A stretch of DNA of 13,048 nt from assembly GCA_947457975.1 (NCBI GenBank), contig CANGYC010000040.1:1-13048 (forward strand), in the 5' to 3' direction. Source of the stretch: Comamonadaceae bacterium. Its GTDB lineage: Bacteria > Pseudomonadota > Gammaproteobacteria > Burkholderiales > Burkholderiaceae_C. Below are positions 1-6,544 of the stretch, piece by piece. A program made the translations under genes and the position numbers. The number at the start of each line of letters is the position of its first letter. Within the stretch, counting starts at the first letter, position 1. The notes under the pieces are model-generated. The model was given only the letters and a program-made list of their open reading frames with translations, was not told where the DNA came from and made no database searches.

Positions 1-126
1 CTGCGTGAAATCGGCAGCCAGGTCGGCGCTGTGGTGGCCCAGTGCGACCACCTCGCCCAGCAGGGACAGGCTGCGCTGCAGCTCCCAGCCAAGCTGGCCG
101 TCCTTGCCCAGCAGCAAAATCTTCAT
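1..126 (-). CDS. rfbD: dTDP-4-dehydrorhamnose reductase, N-terminal fragment
   Basis: This is the first 42 codons of a gene that runs off the left edge of the window. The protein begins [20 protein letters not shown], the nucleotide-binding glycine motif (GxxGQLG) typical of RfbD/RmlD, which reduces dTDP-4-keto-L-rhamnose with NAD(P)H to dTDP-L-rhamnose in the cytoplasm. The ATG overlaps the TGA of rfbB by 4 bp (ATGA), so the two genes are one translationally coupled operon. The order rfbB-rfbD is standard for dTDP-rhamnose clusters, and rfbA and rfbC would be expected further downstream, outside the window. The identification rests on a short segment, but both the motif and the neighbour agree. 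The rest of the active site (the YxxxK motif) is not visible here. Confidence 0.88.
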   Translation of the reverse strand, partial: MKILLLGKDGQLGWELQRSLSLLGEVVALGHHSADLAADFTQ

Positions 127-1193
127 GCGTCTGAGCCGTACTGGGTCTGCACCCAGTCGCGGTAGGCGCCGCTTTGCACCCGGCTGACCCAGCCAGGGTT
201 ATCCAGGTACCAGCGCACGGTTTTGCGGATGCCAGACTCGAAGGTCTCGGCGGGCCGCCAGCCCAGTTCCTCGTGCAGCTTGCGCGCATCGATGGCGTAG
301 CGGCGATCGTGGCCCGGGCGGTCGGTCACGTGCGTGATCTGTCCCCGGTAGGACTGGCCGTCAGCGCGGGGCTGCAACTCGTCGAGCAGGTCGCACAGGG
401 TGTGCACGATCTCGATGTTGGCTTTCTCGTTCCAGCCGCCCACGTTGTAAACCTCGCCCAGGCGCCCGGCCTCCAGCACGCGGCGGATGGCACTGCAGTG
501 GTCCTTCACGTAGAGCCAGTCGCGGATTTGCATGCCATCGCCGTAGACAGGCAGGGGCTTGCCTGCCAGGGCGTTGACGATCATCAGCGGGATGAGCTTT
601 TCCGGAAAATGAAAAGGCCCGTAGTTGTTGCTGCAGTTGGTGGTCAGCACCGGCAGGCCATAAGTGTGGTGGTAGGCCCGCACCAGGTGGTCGCTGGCGG
701 CCTTGCTGGCGCTGTAGGGGCTGTTGGGCTCGTAGCGGTGGGTTTCGGTGAAGGCGGCATCACCTGCGGCCAGCGAGCCGTAAACCTCGTCGGTGGAGAC
801 ATGCAGGAAGCGAAAAGCCTCTTTCGCCGCAGGCTCGAGGCCGCCCCAGTAGGCCCGCACGGCCTCGAGCAGGCGGAAGGTGCCCAGCACATTGGTCTGG
901 ATGAAATCCTCGGGGCCGAGGATGGAGCGGTCCACATGCGATTCGGCCGCAAAGTTCAGCACCGCCCGGGGCCGGTGCTCGGCCAGCAGCCGCGCGAGTA
1001 GTTCGGCATCGGCGATGTCACCCTGCACGAAGATGTGGCGCGCATCCTGGGAGACGCTGGCCAAGGTCTCCAGGTTACCGGCGTAGGTGAGCTTGTCCAG
1101 GTTGAGAACAGGCTCCGCGCCGGGCTGGGCCAGCCAGTCCAGCACAAAGTTGCCGCCGATGAAACCAGCACCGCCGGTCACCAAGAGGGTCAT
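123..1193 (-). CDS. rfbB: dTDP-glucose 4,6-dehydratase
   Basis: The 356-residue product has the usual RmlB length. It converts dTDP-D-glucose to dTDP-4-keto-6-deoxy-D-glucose in the cytoplasm, the second step of dTDP-L-rhamnose synthesis for O-antigen or other surface glycans. Visible features are the N-terminal Rossmann NAD motif TGGAGFIG (G7, G10, G13), the STDEVYG segment with Thr134-Asp135-Glu136 (the dehydratase catalytic acid/base set known for RmlB), and the extended-SDR YSASK motif with Tyr160 and Lys164. The gene overlaps rfbD by 4 bp. No good Shine-Dalgarno lies directly upstream of the ATG; the preceding bases are AT-rich (TTTATTCCTTTCGACC). This start puts the Rossmann motif at the very N-terminus, as in the family. 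The likely promoter lies about 60 bp upstream, just past the terminator of the adjacent regulator gene. Confidence 0.97.
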   Translation of the reverse strand: MTLLVTGGAGFIGGNFVLDWLAQPGAEPVLNLDKLTYAGNLETLASVSQDARHIFVQGDIADAELLARLLAEHRPRAVLNFAAESHVDRSILGPEDFIQTNVLGTFRLLEAVRAYWGGLEPAAKEAFRFLHVSTDEVYGSLAAGDAAFTETHRYEPNSPYSASKAASDHLVRAYHHTYGLPVLTTNCSNNYGPFHFPEKLIPLMIVNALAGKPLPVYGDGMQIRDWLYVKDHCSAIRRVLEAGRLGEVYNVGGWNEKANIEIVHTLCDLLDELQPRADGQSYRGQITHVTDRPGHDRRYAIDARKLHEELGWRPAETFESGIRKTVRWYLDNPGWVSRVQSGAYRDWVQTQYGSDA

Positions 1194-1253
1194 GGTCGAA
1201 AGGAATAAATCAAAAGAACCCGGACACGCAGGCGGCCCAGGGCTGGCTCATCG

Positions 1254-1282
1254 ATTCTAGGGTGGCGCCCAGGCCCCAAGAA
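1254..1282 (-). promoter_or_regulatory. rfbB: candidate sigma70 promoter for rfbBD
   Basis: On the minus strand a TAGAAT hexamer (1259-1254, five of six matches to TATAAT) sits about 60 bp before rfbB. Seventeen bases upstream is TTCTTG (1282-1277), a poor -35 match. The transcript would have a leader of roughly 50 nt. The -35 area overlaps the T-tract of the terminator of the upstream regulator gene. The -10 is good and the -35 weak, so this is a tentative call made by eye. Confidence 0.38.
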
Positions 1283-1303
1283 AAACACCCGCCGGGGCGG
1301 GTG
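1281..1303 (-). terminator. intrinsic terminator of the winged-helix regulator gene
   Basis: Read on the minus strand, the perfect 8-bp inverted repeat CACCCGCC/GGCGGGTG (1303-1296 and 1293-1286, separated by two bases, so effectively a 7-bp stem with a 4-nt loop) is followed directly by TTTTT (1285-1281). This GC-rich hairpin plus U-tract lies about 25 bp past the stop codon at 1328. It should end transcription of the regulator and insulate the rfb operon from it. On the plus strand the hairpin is not followed by T residues, so it acts in one direction. Confidence 0.85.
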
Positions 1304-1327
1304 CTCTGCTGGGGAATGCCGGACGAC

Positions 1328-1684
1328 TCAGGCCGCGCGGGCCTGGTCCAGGCACTGGCCGAGTTGGCTGAAGTACTGGTTGGCGACCGGGGTGGGCTGC
1401 ACGTACTTGATGCGGTTATCCGACTCATCGGCCACCAGGGTGATCACGCCTTTTTTGCGCAGAGACTTCAGGCGCCGGTGCGCGGTGGTCGAGGACACGT
1501 CGGTGGACATGCCCATGGCCTGCAACACGGTGATCTGCTTGCCGCTGTGCCAGACCGTGGCAAACAGGTTCAGCAAGCGCTCTTCCACCGGGTCCAGCAC
1601 CGGGAAATCCGGCAGGGACCGCACGCCCTGAACCAAGTTCAAAAAACGCAGATAAGTGGAAGAGTGTGAACTTTGGCTGAACAT
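1328..1684 (-). CDS. MarR-like winged-helix transcriptional regulator
   Basis: From the ATG at 1684 the product is 118 residues, starting MFSQSSHSSTYLRFLNLVQG. The middle reads as a winged-helix DNA-binding domain: DPVEERLLNLFATVWHSGK (helix), ITVLQAMGMS, then a recognition-helix-like VSSTTAHRRLKSLRKKG, then a wing VITLVADESDNRIKYVQPT. It lacks an obvious effector domain. MarR-like is the best description; target and ligand are unknown. The open frame extends upstream to a GTG at 1753, but the added residues look non-conserved, and a -10-like TATCAT lies exactly 6 nt before the 1684 ATG, which favours the shorter form. No Shine-Dalgarno precedes this ATG (the bases are CGCCCC). The gene is monocistronic, flanked by its terminator, and divergent from the phasin gene, so it may regulate that gene; this is inference only. 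Confidence 0.75.
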   Translation of the reverse strand: MFSQSSHSSTYLRFLNLVQGVRSLPDFPVLDPVEERLLNLFATVWHSGKQITVLQAMGMSTDVSSTTAHRRLKSLRKKGVITLVADESDNRIKYVQPTPVANQYFSQLGQCLDQARAA

Positions 1685-1690
1685 GGGGCG

Positions 1691-1719
1691 ATGATAAACC
1701 TTGATATCCGCCCTGTCTG
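1691..1719 (-). promoter_or_regulatory. candidate promoter giving a leaderless regulator mRNA
   Basis: On the minus strand, CAGACA (1719-1714, four of six matches to the -35 consensus) is followed after 17 bp by TATCAT (1696-1691, five of six to TATAAT). Six bases then separate the -10 from the ATG at 1684, so initiation would fall at or next to the A of the start codon. There is no Shine-Dalgarno in those six bases, which fits a leaderless transcript. Confidence 0.42.
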
Positions 1720-1794
1720 CTCGCCAACCCAGCAAGCCCATCGGTGAATACACGTATTAGAGCGCCCGCCCTAAGCAGGCGCGCCCCAAATGTC

Positions 1795-1800
1795 TATATT
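1795..1800 (+). promoter_or_regulatory. candidate -10 element for the phasin gene
   Basis: TATATT (five of six to TATAAT) lies 32 bp before the phasin ATG in an AT-richer patch of the intergenic region. The hexamer 17 bp upstream (TAAGCA) matches the -35 consensus poorly. A strong ribosome binding site, GAAGGG at 1818-1823, follows with 9 nt to the ATG. The site is plausible by position only. Confidence 0.3.
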
Positions 1801-1832
1801 CATGGAACCATCTTCATGAAGGGCGTCTGACC

Positions 1833-2351
1833 ATGGCAAAACACACTGATGATTCCATTGGCTCATCGGCGGCCGAGGCCGCCGAGCGGGTCAAGGCCTC
1901 GGCCCAGCAGATCTGGCTGGCCGGCCTGGGCGCCTTTGCCAAAGCCCAGCAGGAAGGCGGCAAGGTGTTCGAGTCCCTGGTGGCCGACGGCGTGAACCTG
2001 CAGCGCAAAACCCAGGCCAGCGCCCAGACCCAGATGGCCGAGGCCACGGAGAAACTCAGCGCACTGGCCGGCGGTTTGTCCTCCCGGGCAGGGCAGCAGT
2101 GGGACCGGCTGGAAGGCATCTTCGAGGAACGGGTGGCCAAGGCCCTGGAGCGCTTGAACATGGCATCCCGCGACGACCTCGATGCCTTGAACCAGCGCAT
2201 CGATGAACTCCAGGCCCAGGTGCGCCAACTCAGCGCCAAGCCCGCCAGCGCCCGGCGCACGCCGGCACGTCCCGGCACCCGCGCGGCTGCCAAGACAGCC
2301 GTCAAGACAGCGTCCAAACCGAGCGCCAAGCGGGGCAAGGCCAGCCGCTGA
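1833..2351 (+). CDS. phasin, PhaF/PhaI-type PHA granule-associated protein
   Basis: The 172-residue product matches the polyhydroxyalkanoate granule-associated family (PF05597 type). Residues about 10-75 form an alanine/glutamine-rich amphipathic helical region with the family-like stretch QQIWLAGLGAFAKAQQEGGK followed by VFESLVADG. Residues about 110-135 (VAKALERLNMASRDDLDALNQRIDELQAQV) look like the linker and coiled-coil segment found in this family. The C-terminus is a basic Ala/Lys/Pro tail (AAAKTAVKTASKPSAKRGK) resembling the histone-H1-like DNA-binding tail of PhaF but much shorter. Phasins coat cytoplasmic PHA granules and limit their size; the basic tail may tether granules to the nucleoid, which is inferred. 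The ribosome binding site is GAAGGG, 9 nt upstream. The next gene, 84 bp away, encodes a PhaD-like regulator. It sits between PhaI (short, no tail) and PhaF (long tail), so no symbol is assigned. Confidence 0.88.
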   Translation: MAKHTDDSIGSSAAEAAERVKASAQQIWLAGLGAFAKAQQEGGKVFESLVADGVNLQRKTQASAQTQMAEATEKLSALAGGLSSRAGQQWDRLEGIFEERVAKALERLNMASRDDLDALNQRIDELQAQVRQLSAKPASARRTPARPGTRAAAKTAVKTASKPSAKRGKASR

Positions 2352-2377
2352 GCCGCCCGCCTGAGGGGCAGCGCTCT

Positions 2378-2405
2378 TTGCAGTCTGCGGCCACTGGGGT
2401 AGAGT
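2378..2405 (+). promoter_or_regulatory. candidate promoter of the TetR gene
   Basis: TTGCAG (2378-2383, four of six matches to TTGACA) and TAGAGT (2400-2405, four of six to TATAAT) are separated by 16 bp. They lie in the 84-bp gap after the phasin stop, about 30 bp before the TetR start. The regulator may therefore be transcribed independently of the phasin gene as well as by read-through, since no clear terminator follows the phasin. Confidence 0.35.
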
Positions 2406-2435
2406 GATTCGCAGAAGAACCCCAAGAGGCAAGGC

Positions 2436-3095
2436 ATGGCAAAGAAAGCGCCACGTCGGACTGCAGAACGCATCCTCGAAGCCGCGCTGGCATTGTTCAA
2501 CCGCTATGGCGAGCCCAATGTCTCCACCACGGCCATCTCCGCCGAGCTGGGCATCAGCCCGGGCAACCTCTACTACCACTACCCGGCCAAGGACGAACTG
2601 GTCAACGCCCTCTTCGAGCGCTACGAGCAGGCGCTCGAAAGCCTCCTGGCCGCAGGCGGCGAGGTGGAGGACGTAGAAGATGCCTGGTTCTTCATGCACA
2701 CCCTGTTCGAGCGGGTCTGGCAGTACCGCTTCCTCTACCGCGATCTGAACCACCTGCTCAGCCGCAACCGCCTGCTCGAGACGCGATTGAAGCTGCTGCT
2801 GCAACACAAGACCCAGGCGCTGCAGGCCATGCTGCACAGCATGCGCCGGCAAGCCCTGCACATGGACAGCCAGGACGTCGAGGCCACAGCCACCAGCATG
2901 ACGGTGCTGCTGACCTACTGGCTGAGCTTTGAATACGTGTGCGACCCGCGCCACGCCCTCGAGCCCGACAACGCCCAGGCCGCCCTGCTGCGGGGAGCCC
3001 ACCACGTGCTGGGCCTGCTGGGTCCGCACCTGGCGCCGCAGCAGCGCGAGCACCTGCAGGGTCTGGTCGGGGCCTATGCGCCCCGGGCCACCTGA
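2436..3095 (+). CDS. TetR-family regulator, PhaD-like
   Basis: The 219-residue protein has an N-terminal TetR DNA-binding domain at about residues 8-60. The helix-turn-helix reads VSTTAISAELGISPGN followed by LYYHYPAKDELVNALFERYE. The C-terminal ligand/dimer domain is all-helical (FMHTLFERVWQYRFLYRDLNHLL). The GEPNVST and GISPGNLYYHY stretches recall PhaD, the TetR protein of Pseudomonas pha clusters that controls the phasin genes, and the gene directly follows a PhaF/PhaI-type phasin here. A role in controlling PHA granule genes is therefore likely, but it is an inference from context and remembered family sequence. The ligand is unknown; for PhaD it is thought to be a metabolite of fatty-acid/PHA metabolism. 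AAGAGG (2424-2429) lies 6 nt before the ATG. Similar GISPGNLYYHF motifs occur in other TetR subfamilies, which is the main alternative. Confidence 0.85.
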   Translation: MAKKAPRRTAERILEAALALFNRYGEPNVSTTAISAELGISPGNLYYHYPAKDELVNALFERYEQALESLLAAGGEVEDVEDAWFFMHTLFERVWQYRFLYRDLNHLLSRNRLLETRLKLLLQHKTQALQAMLHSMRRQALHMDSQDVEATATSMTVLLTYWLSFEYVCDPRHALEPDNAQAALLRGAHHVLGLLGPHLAPQQREHLQGLVGAYAPRAT

Positions 3096-3174
3096 GGAAC
3101 GCAGCGCCCATGCACCGCCTGTTCGCACGCACGCTCAGCCTGGCCAGATGGCAGAGCCGCTGGCCGCAGGACAA

Positions 3175-3230
3175 GCCTGCTTGGTGTCGCCCACAAGGTC
3201 CAGTGGGCGACCGTGTGCAAGCGGGCTTGC
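3175..3230 (+). other. nested stem-loop with competing hairpin upstream of the molybdoenzyme gene
   Basis: In the 220-bp gap between the TetR gene and the oxidoreductase, an outer 9-bp stem (3175-3183 with 3218-3226, one G-T wobble) encloses a perfect 8-bp stem TCGCCCAC/GTGGGCGA (3187-3194 with 3203-3210, loop AAGGTCCA). A hairpin of GCAAGC and GCTTGC (3217-3222 with 3225-3230, separated by GG) shares bases with the outer stem, so the two cannot form together. A further 7-bp inverted repeat CAGGCGC/GCGCCTG lies at 3247-3253/3263-3269. There is no T-tract, so none is a classical intrinsic terminator. The structure could be a Rho-independent pause, an mRNA-stability element or a regulatory leader. 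It does not match any riboswitch I recognise. Confidence 0.35.
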
Positions 3231-3315
3231 GGGACTGAAGCCGCACCAGGCGCAGTGGCTTGGCGCCTGCGCGCCTTGAGCTCTTGCAGAATGGGCGTTT
3301 TGCAAAGGATCGCGC

Positions 3316-5376
3316 ATGCCCGCAACCGAGGTGTCCCGCCCACCGTCCCGCCAACAGGTGCGGGGCGCCTGCCCGCACGACTGTCCCGACACCTGCGCCC
3401 TGCTCACCACCGTGGAGGACGGCGTGGCCCAGCGCGTGGACGGCAACCCGGCGCATGCCCACACGGCCGGGGCGCTGTGCACCAAGGTGGCGCGATACAC
3501 CGAGCGCAGCTACCACCCCGAGCGCGTGCTGCAGCCCCTCCGGCGGAGCGGCCCCAAGGGCAGCGGCCAGTTCACGCCCGTGAGCTGGGAGGAGGCACTC
3601 GAGGATATTGCCGCACGGCTCAAAGCCATCAGCGACCCGCAGGCCATCCTGCCCTACAGCTACGCCGGCACCATGGGCCAGGTGCAGGGCGAGTCCATGG
3701 CGGCACGCTTTTTCCACCGGCTGGGCGCCTCACAGCTGGACCGCACCATCTGCGCCTCCGCCGGCGGCGAGGGCCTCACGCACACGCTGGGCGGCAAGGT
3801 GGGCATGAAGGTCGAGCACTTTGCCGAGAGCCGGCTCATCCTCATCTGGGGCAGCAATTCAATTGGCAGCAATTTGCATTTCTGGCGCCACGCGCAGGAA
3901 GCCAAGCGGCAGGGCGCCAAGCTCGTGTGCATCGATCCGCGGCGCAGCGAGACGGCCGACAAATGCCATGAACACCTGCAGCTGCTGCCGGGCACCGACG
4001 CGGCCCTGGCTCTGGCGCTGATGCATGAGCTCATCACGCACGACTGGCTGGACCACGACTACATCGAACGCCACACCCTGGGCTGGCCGCAGCTCAGGGA
4101 GCGCGCCCTGCAGTGGCCGCCCGAGCGGGCCGCTCAGGTGTGCGGCCTACCCGTCGAGCAGATCCGCCAGCTTGCCCGGGACTACGGCAGCACCCAGCCC
4201 GCCGCCATCCGCCTGAACTACGGCATGCAGCGGGTGCACGGGGGCGGCAACGCCACGCGGGCCGTGGCCTGCCTGCCCGCGCTGGTGGGCGCCTGGCGCC
4301 ACCGCGCAGGCGGCCTGTTGATGTCGAGCTCGGGCCATTTCCCCGTGCAGACCCAGGCCCTGCAGCGCCCTGAGCTGCGGCGCGGCCCCAGCCGCACCAT
4401 CAACATGAGCACCATCGGCCGGGACCTGCTGCGCCCGGCCAGCGCCGAGTTCGGCCCGCGCATTGAGGCACTCATCGTCTACAACAGCAACCCCGTGGCG
4501 GTGGCGCCCGAATCGGGCCAGGTGGTGCAGGGCTTCCGCCGCGAAGACCTGTTCACCGTGGTGCTCGAGCACTTCATGACCGACACCGCCGACCATGCCG
4601 ACTACGTGCTGCCGGCCACCACGCAGCTGGAACACTGGGACATCCACGCGAGCTACGGCCACACCGACGTGCTGCTCAACCGGCCGGCCATCGCCCCTGT
4701 GGGCGAGGCTCGGTCCAACACCACGTTCTTCCGCCAGCTGGCCAGACGCATGGGCTTTGAGGAGCCCTGCTTCGCCGATGACGACGAAAGCCTGTGCCGC
4801 AGCGCCTTTGGCAAGCAGGTGGACTTCGAGGAGCTGCTGGCACACGGCTTTGCCAGCCTGAAGCTGCCCGACGCGCCCTATGCCGAAGGCGGCTTTCCCA
4901 CCCCCAGTGGTCGCTGCGAATTTTTCAGCCAGCGCCTGGCCGACCAAGGCCTCGATGGCCTGCCCGACCATGTGCCCAACCGGGAGGTGGCCGGCAGCTC
5001 CAAGCAGTACCCGCTGGCCATGATCTCACCGCCAGCGCGCCACTTCCTGAACTCCACCTTTGTGAACGTGAAGAGCCTGCGCGACATCGAGACCGAGCCC
5101 GTGCTGGAGATCCACCCCCAGGATGCGCAAAGCCGCGGCGTGACAGACGGCGCCGTGGTGCGCGTCTTCAACGACCGCGGCAGCTACCACTGCCGGGCGC
5201 GGGTGAGCGAGCGCGCACGCCCCGGCGTGGTGGTGGGGCTGGGCATCTGGTGGCGCAAGATGGGCCTGGCCGGCACCAACGTGAACGAAGTCACCAGCCA
5301 GGAGCTCACCGACCTGGGCCGCGCACCCGTCTTCTATGACTGTGCCGTCGAGGTGGCGCCCGAGCCAGTCGCATGA
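3316..5376 (+). CDS. Fe4S4/molybdopterin-dependent oxidoreductase
   Basis: The 686-residue protein belongs to the DMSO reductase/formate dehydrogenase superfamily (COG0243). The N-terminal [4Fe-4S] domain has Cys19, Cys23, Cys27 and Cys55 (CPHDCPDTC then ALCTK), with the electron-relay-type Lys57 after the last Cys. The central molybdopterin region runs from about residue 75 to 480 (VSWEEALEDIA; LILIWGSNSIGSN; VCIDPRRSETADKC). The C-terminal molydop-binding domain is at about 570-680 (LEIHPQDAQSRGVTDGAVVR; TNVNEVTSQELTDLG). Cys146 in ICASAGGEG falls about where other members carry the Mo/W-ligating Cys or Sec; Ser148 is the alternative. There is no Tat signal (no RR motif), so it should act in the cytoplasm. 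Substrate and electron partner are unknown, and no FeS or membrane subunit is adjacent. The AAAGGA site (3304-3309) 6 nt before the ATG supports this start. It overlaps the next gene by 4 bp. Confidence 0.93.
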   Translation: MPATEVSRPPSRQQVRGACPHDCPDTCALLTTVEDGVAQRVDGNPAHAHTAGALCTKVARYTERSYHPERVLQPLRRSGPKGSGQFTPVSWEEALEDIAARLKAISDPQAILPYSYAGTMGQVQGESMAARFFHRLGASQLDRTICASAGGEGLTHTLGGKVGMKVEHFAESRLILIWGSNSIGSNLHFWRHAQEAKRQGAKLVCIDPRRSETADKCHEHLQLLPGTDAALALALMHELITHDWLDHDYIERHTLGWPQLRERALQWPPERAAQVCGLPVEQIRQLARDYGSTQPAAIRLNYGMQRVHGGGNATRAVACLPALVGAWRHRAGGLLMSSSGHFPVQTQALQRPELRRGPSRTINMSTIGRDLLRPASAEFGPRIEALIVYNSNPVAVAPESGQVVQGFRREDLFTVVLEHFMTDTADHADYVLPATTQLEHWDIHASYGHTDVLLNRPAIAPVGEARSNTTFFRQLARRMGFEEPCFADDDESLCRSAFGKQVDFEELLAHGFASLKLPDAPYAEGGFPTPSGRCEFFSQRLADQGLDGLPDHVPNREVAGSSKQYPLAMISPPARHFLNSTFVNVKSLRDIETEPVLEIHPQDAQSRGVTDGAVVRVFNDRGSYHCRARVSERARPGVVVGLGIWWRKMGLAGTNVNEVTSQELTDLGRAPVFYDCAVEVAPEPVA

Positions 5377-6515
5377 AGCACTGGCGATTCCTGGGGGCCT
5401 TGCTCTGCAGCCTGCTGCTGCCCGGCTGCGCCAGCACGCACTACTACTGGCAGGCCGTGAGCGGGCACCTCAGCCTGATGCAGGCCGCGCGCCCCATCGA
5501 CGACTGGCTGCAGGACGCGCAGGCCCCCGAGCGCCTGAAAACGCGGCTGGCGCTGGCCGCACGCATGCGCGCCTTCGCGGCGCAGCAGCTGCACCTGCCC
5601 GACAACCCCAGCTACCAGCGCTATGCCGACCTGCAGCGGCCGGCTGCCGTGTGGAACGTGGTGGCCGCGCCGGCGCTCTCGCTGAAGGCGCAGCAGTGGT
5701 GCTTTCCGGTGGCCGGCTGCGTGAGCTACAAGGGCTACTTCAGCGAGGCCCAGGCCCGGCAGGTGGCCCAAGAGCTGCAGGCGCAAGGCCTGGATGCGGC
5801 CGTGCTGGCCGTGCCGACCTACTCCACCCTGGGTTGGCTGAACTGGGCGGGTGGCGACCCGCTGCTGAACACCTTCATCGGCTACCCCGAAGGCGAACTG
5901 GCGCGCATCATCTTCCACGAGCTGGCCCACCAGGTGGTCTATGTGGCCGGCGACACGGCCTTCAACGAGTCGTATGCCACGGCGGTCGAGCGCCTGGGGG
6001 GCCAGGCCTGGCTGGCCCAGGCCGGCGATGAGGTGCGTGCGCAGTTCGCTGTCCATGAGGCCAGGCGGCGGCAGTTCAGGCAGCTGGCGCTGGCGCTCCG
6101 GCGCGAACTGGCCGAACTTTATGGCGAGCCCGCGAACCTGCTGGACGAGGAGCCTGCCGCGCCAGACCGCCGCGCCGCGCCACCTGCGCGCAGCGCCGCC
6201 GAGCGCCAGCACCTGCTGGCGCGCAAGGAGTCGGCCTTTGAACGTTTTCGCCTGCGCTACGCCGAGCTCCGGGCCCACTGGGGCGGCTACGCGGGCTACG
6301 ACGCCTGGGTGGCCCGCAGCAACAACGCCGCCCTGGCCGCCGTGGCCGACTACGAAGACCTGAGTCCGGCCTTCGAGGCGCTCTTTCACCAGGCCGGCAG
6401 CTGGCCACGCTTTCACCAGGAGGTGCAGCGTCTGGCCCGGATGCCGCGGGCCGAGCGGCGGGCGGTCCTGCGCGCGGCGGCCCAGCAGCCGGCCCCGCTG
6501 CAGGCGGCACAATAG
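5373..6515 (+). CDS. predicted zinc aminopeptidase lipoprotein (PF10023 type)
   Basis: The 380-residue product starts with a lipoprotein signal (MKHWRFLGALLCSLLLPGC, lipobox LPGC with Cys19 as the lipidated residue), so it is probably anchored to a membrane and faces the periplasm. The zinc-peptidase motif HELAHQ has His182, Glu183 and His186, followed by FNESYATAVE with Glu199 as a likely third ligand. The segment WCFPVAGCVSYKGYFSEAQA and the length fit the family annotated as putative aminopeptidase (PF10023). Residues about 225-290 are charged and likely helical (RRRQFRQLALALRRELAELY). Its ATG overlaps the TGA of the molybdoenzyme gene (ATGA), so translation is coupled although the two proteins should occupy different compartments. 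Physiological substrate is unknown. The family name rests on prediction rather than broad biochemistry. Confidence 0.88.
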   Translation: MKHWRFLGALLCSLLLPGCASTHYYWQAVSGHLSLMQAARPIDDWLQDAQAPERLKTRLALAARMRAFAAQQLHLPDNPSYQRYADLQRPAAVWNVVAAPALSLKAQQWCFPVAGCVSYKGYFSEAQARQVAQELQAQGLDAAVLAVPTYSTLGWLNWAGGDPLLNTFIGYPEGELARIIFHELAHQVVYVAGDTAFNESYATAVERLGGQAWLAQAGDEVRAQFAVHEARRRQFRQLALALRRELAELYGEPANLLDEEPAAPDRRAAPPARSAAERQHLLARKESAFERFRLRYAELRAHWGGYAGYDAWVARSNNAALAAVADYEDLSPAFEALFHQAGSWPRFHQEVQRLARMPRAERRAVLRAAAQQPAPLQAAQ

Positions 6516-6544
6516 CGCGGCCCTTCCGTTTCACCCCCGCAGCC

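Noticed and set aside
1685..1753. N-terminal extension of the winged-helix regulator from a GTG start at 1753
   Set aside because: It adds 23 residues with no domain content, and a -10-like TATCAT lies inside it immediately before the 1684 ATG.
1863..3128. 421-codon open frame on the minus strand across the phasin and TetR genes
   Set aside because: It runs antisense through two recognisable genes and the gap between them, and has no family resemblance.
3110..3238. 42-codon frame between the TetR and molybdoenzyme genes as a definite gene
   Set aside because: It has no recognisable family, a wide Shine-Dalgarno spacing and lies in structured DNA; kept only as part of a finding.
3175..3269. 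Intrinsic terminator of the TetR gene
   Set aside because: The hairpins are real in sequence, but none is followed by a T-tract.
5334..6512. 392-codon open frame on the minus strand opposite the peptidase gene
   Set aside because: Antisense to a gene with a lipobox and HELAHQ motif; composition is typical of a shadow frame.
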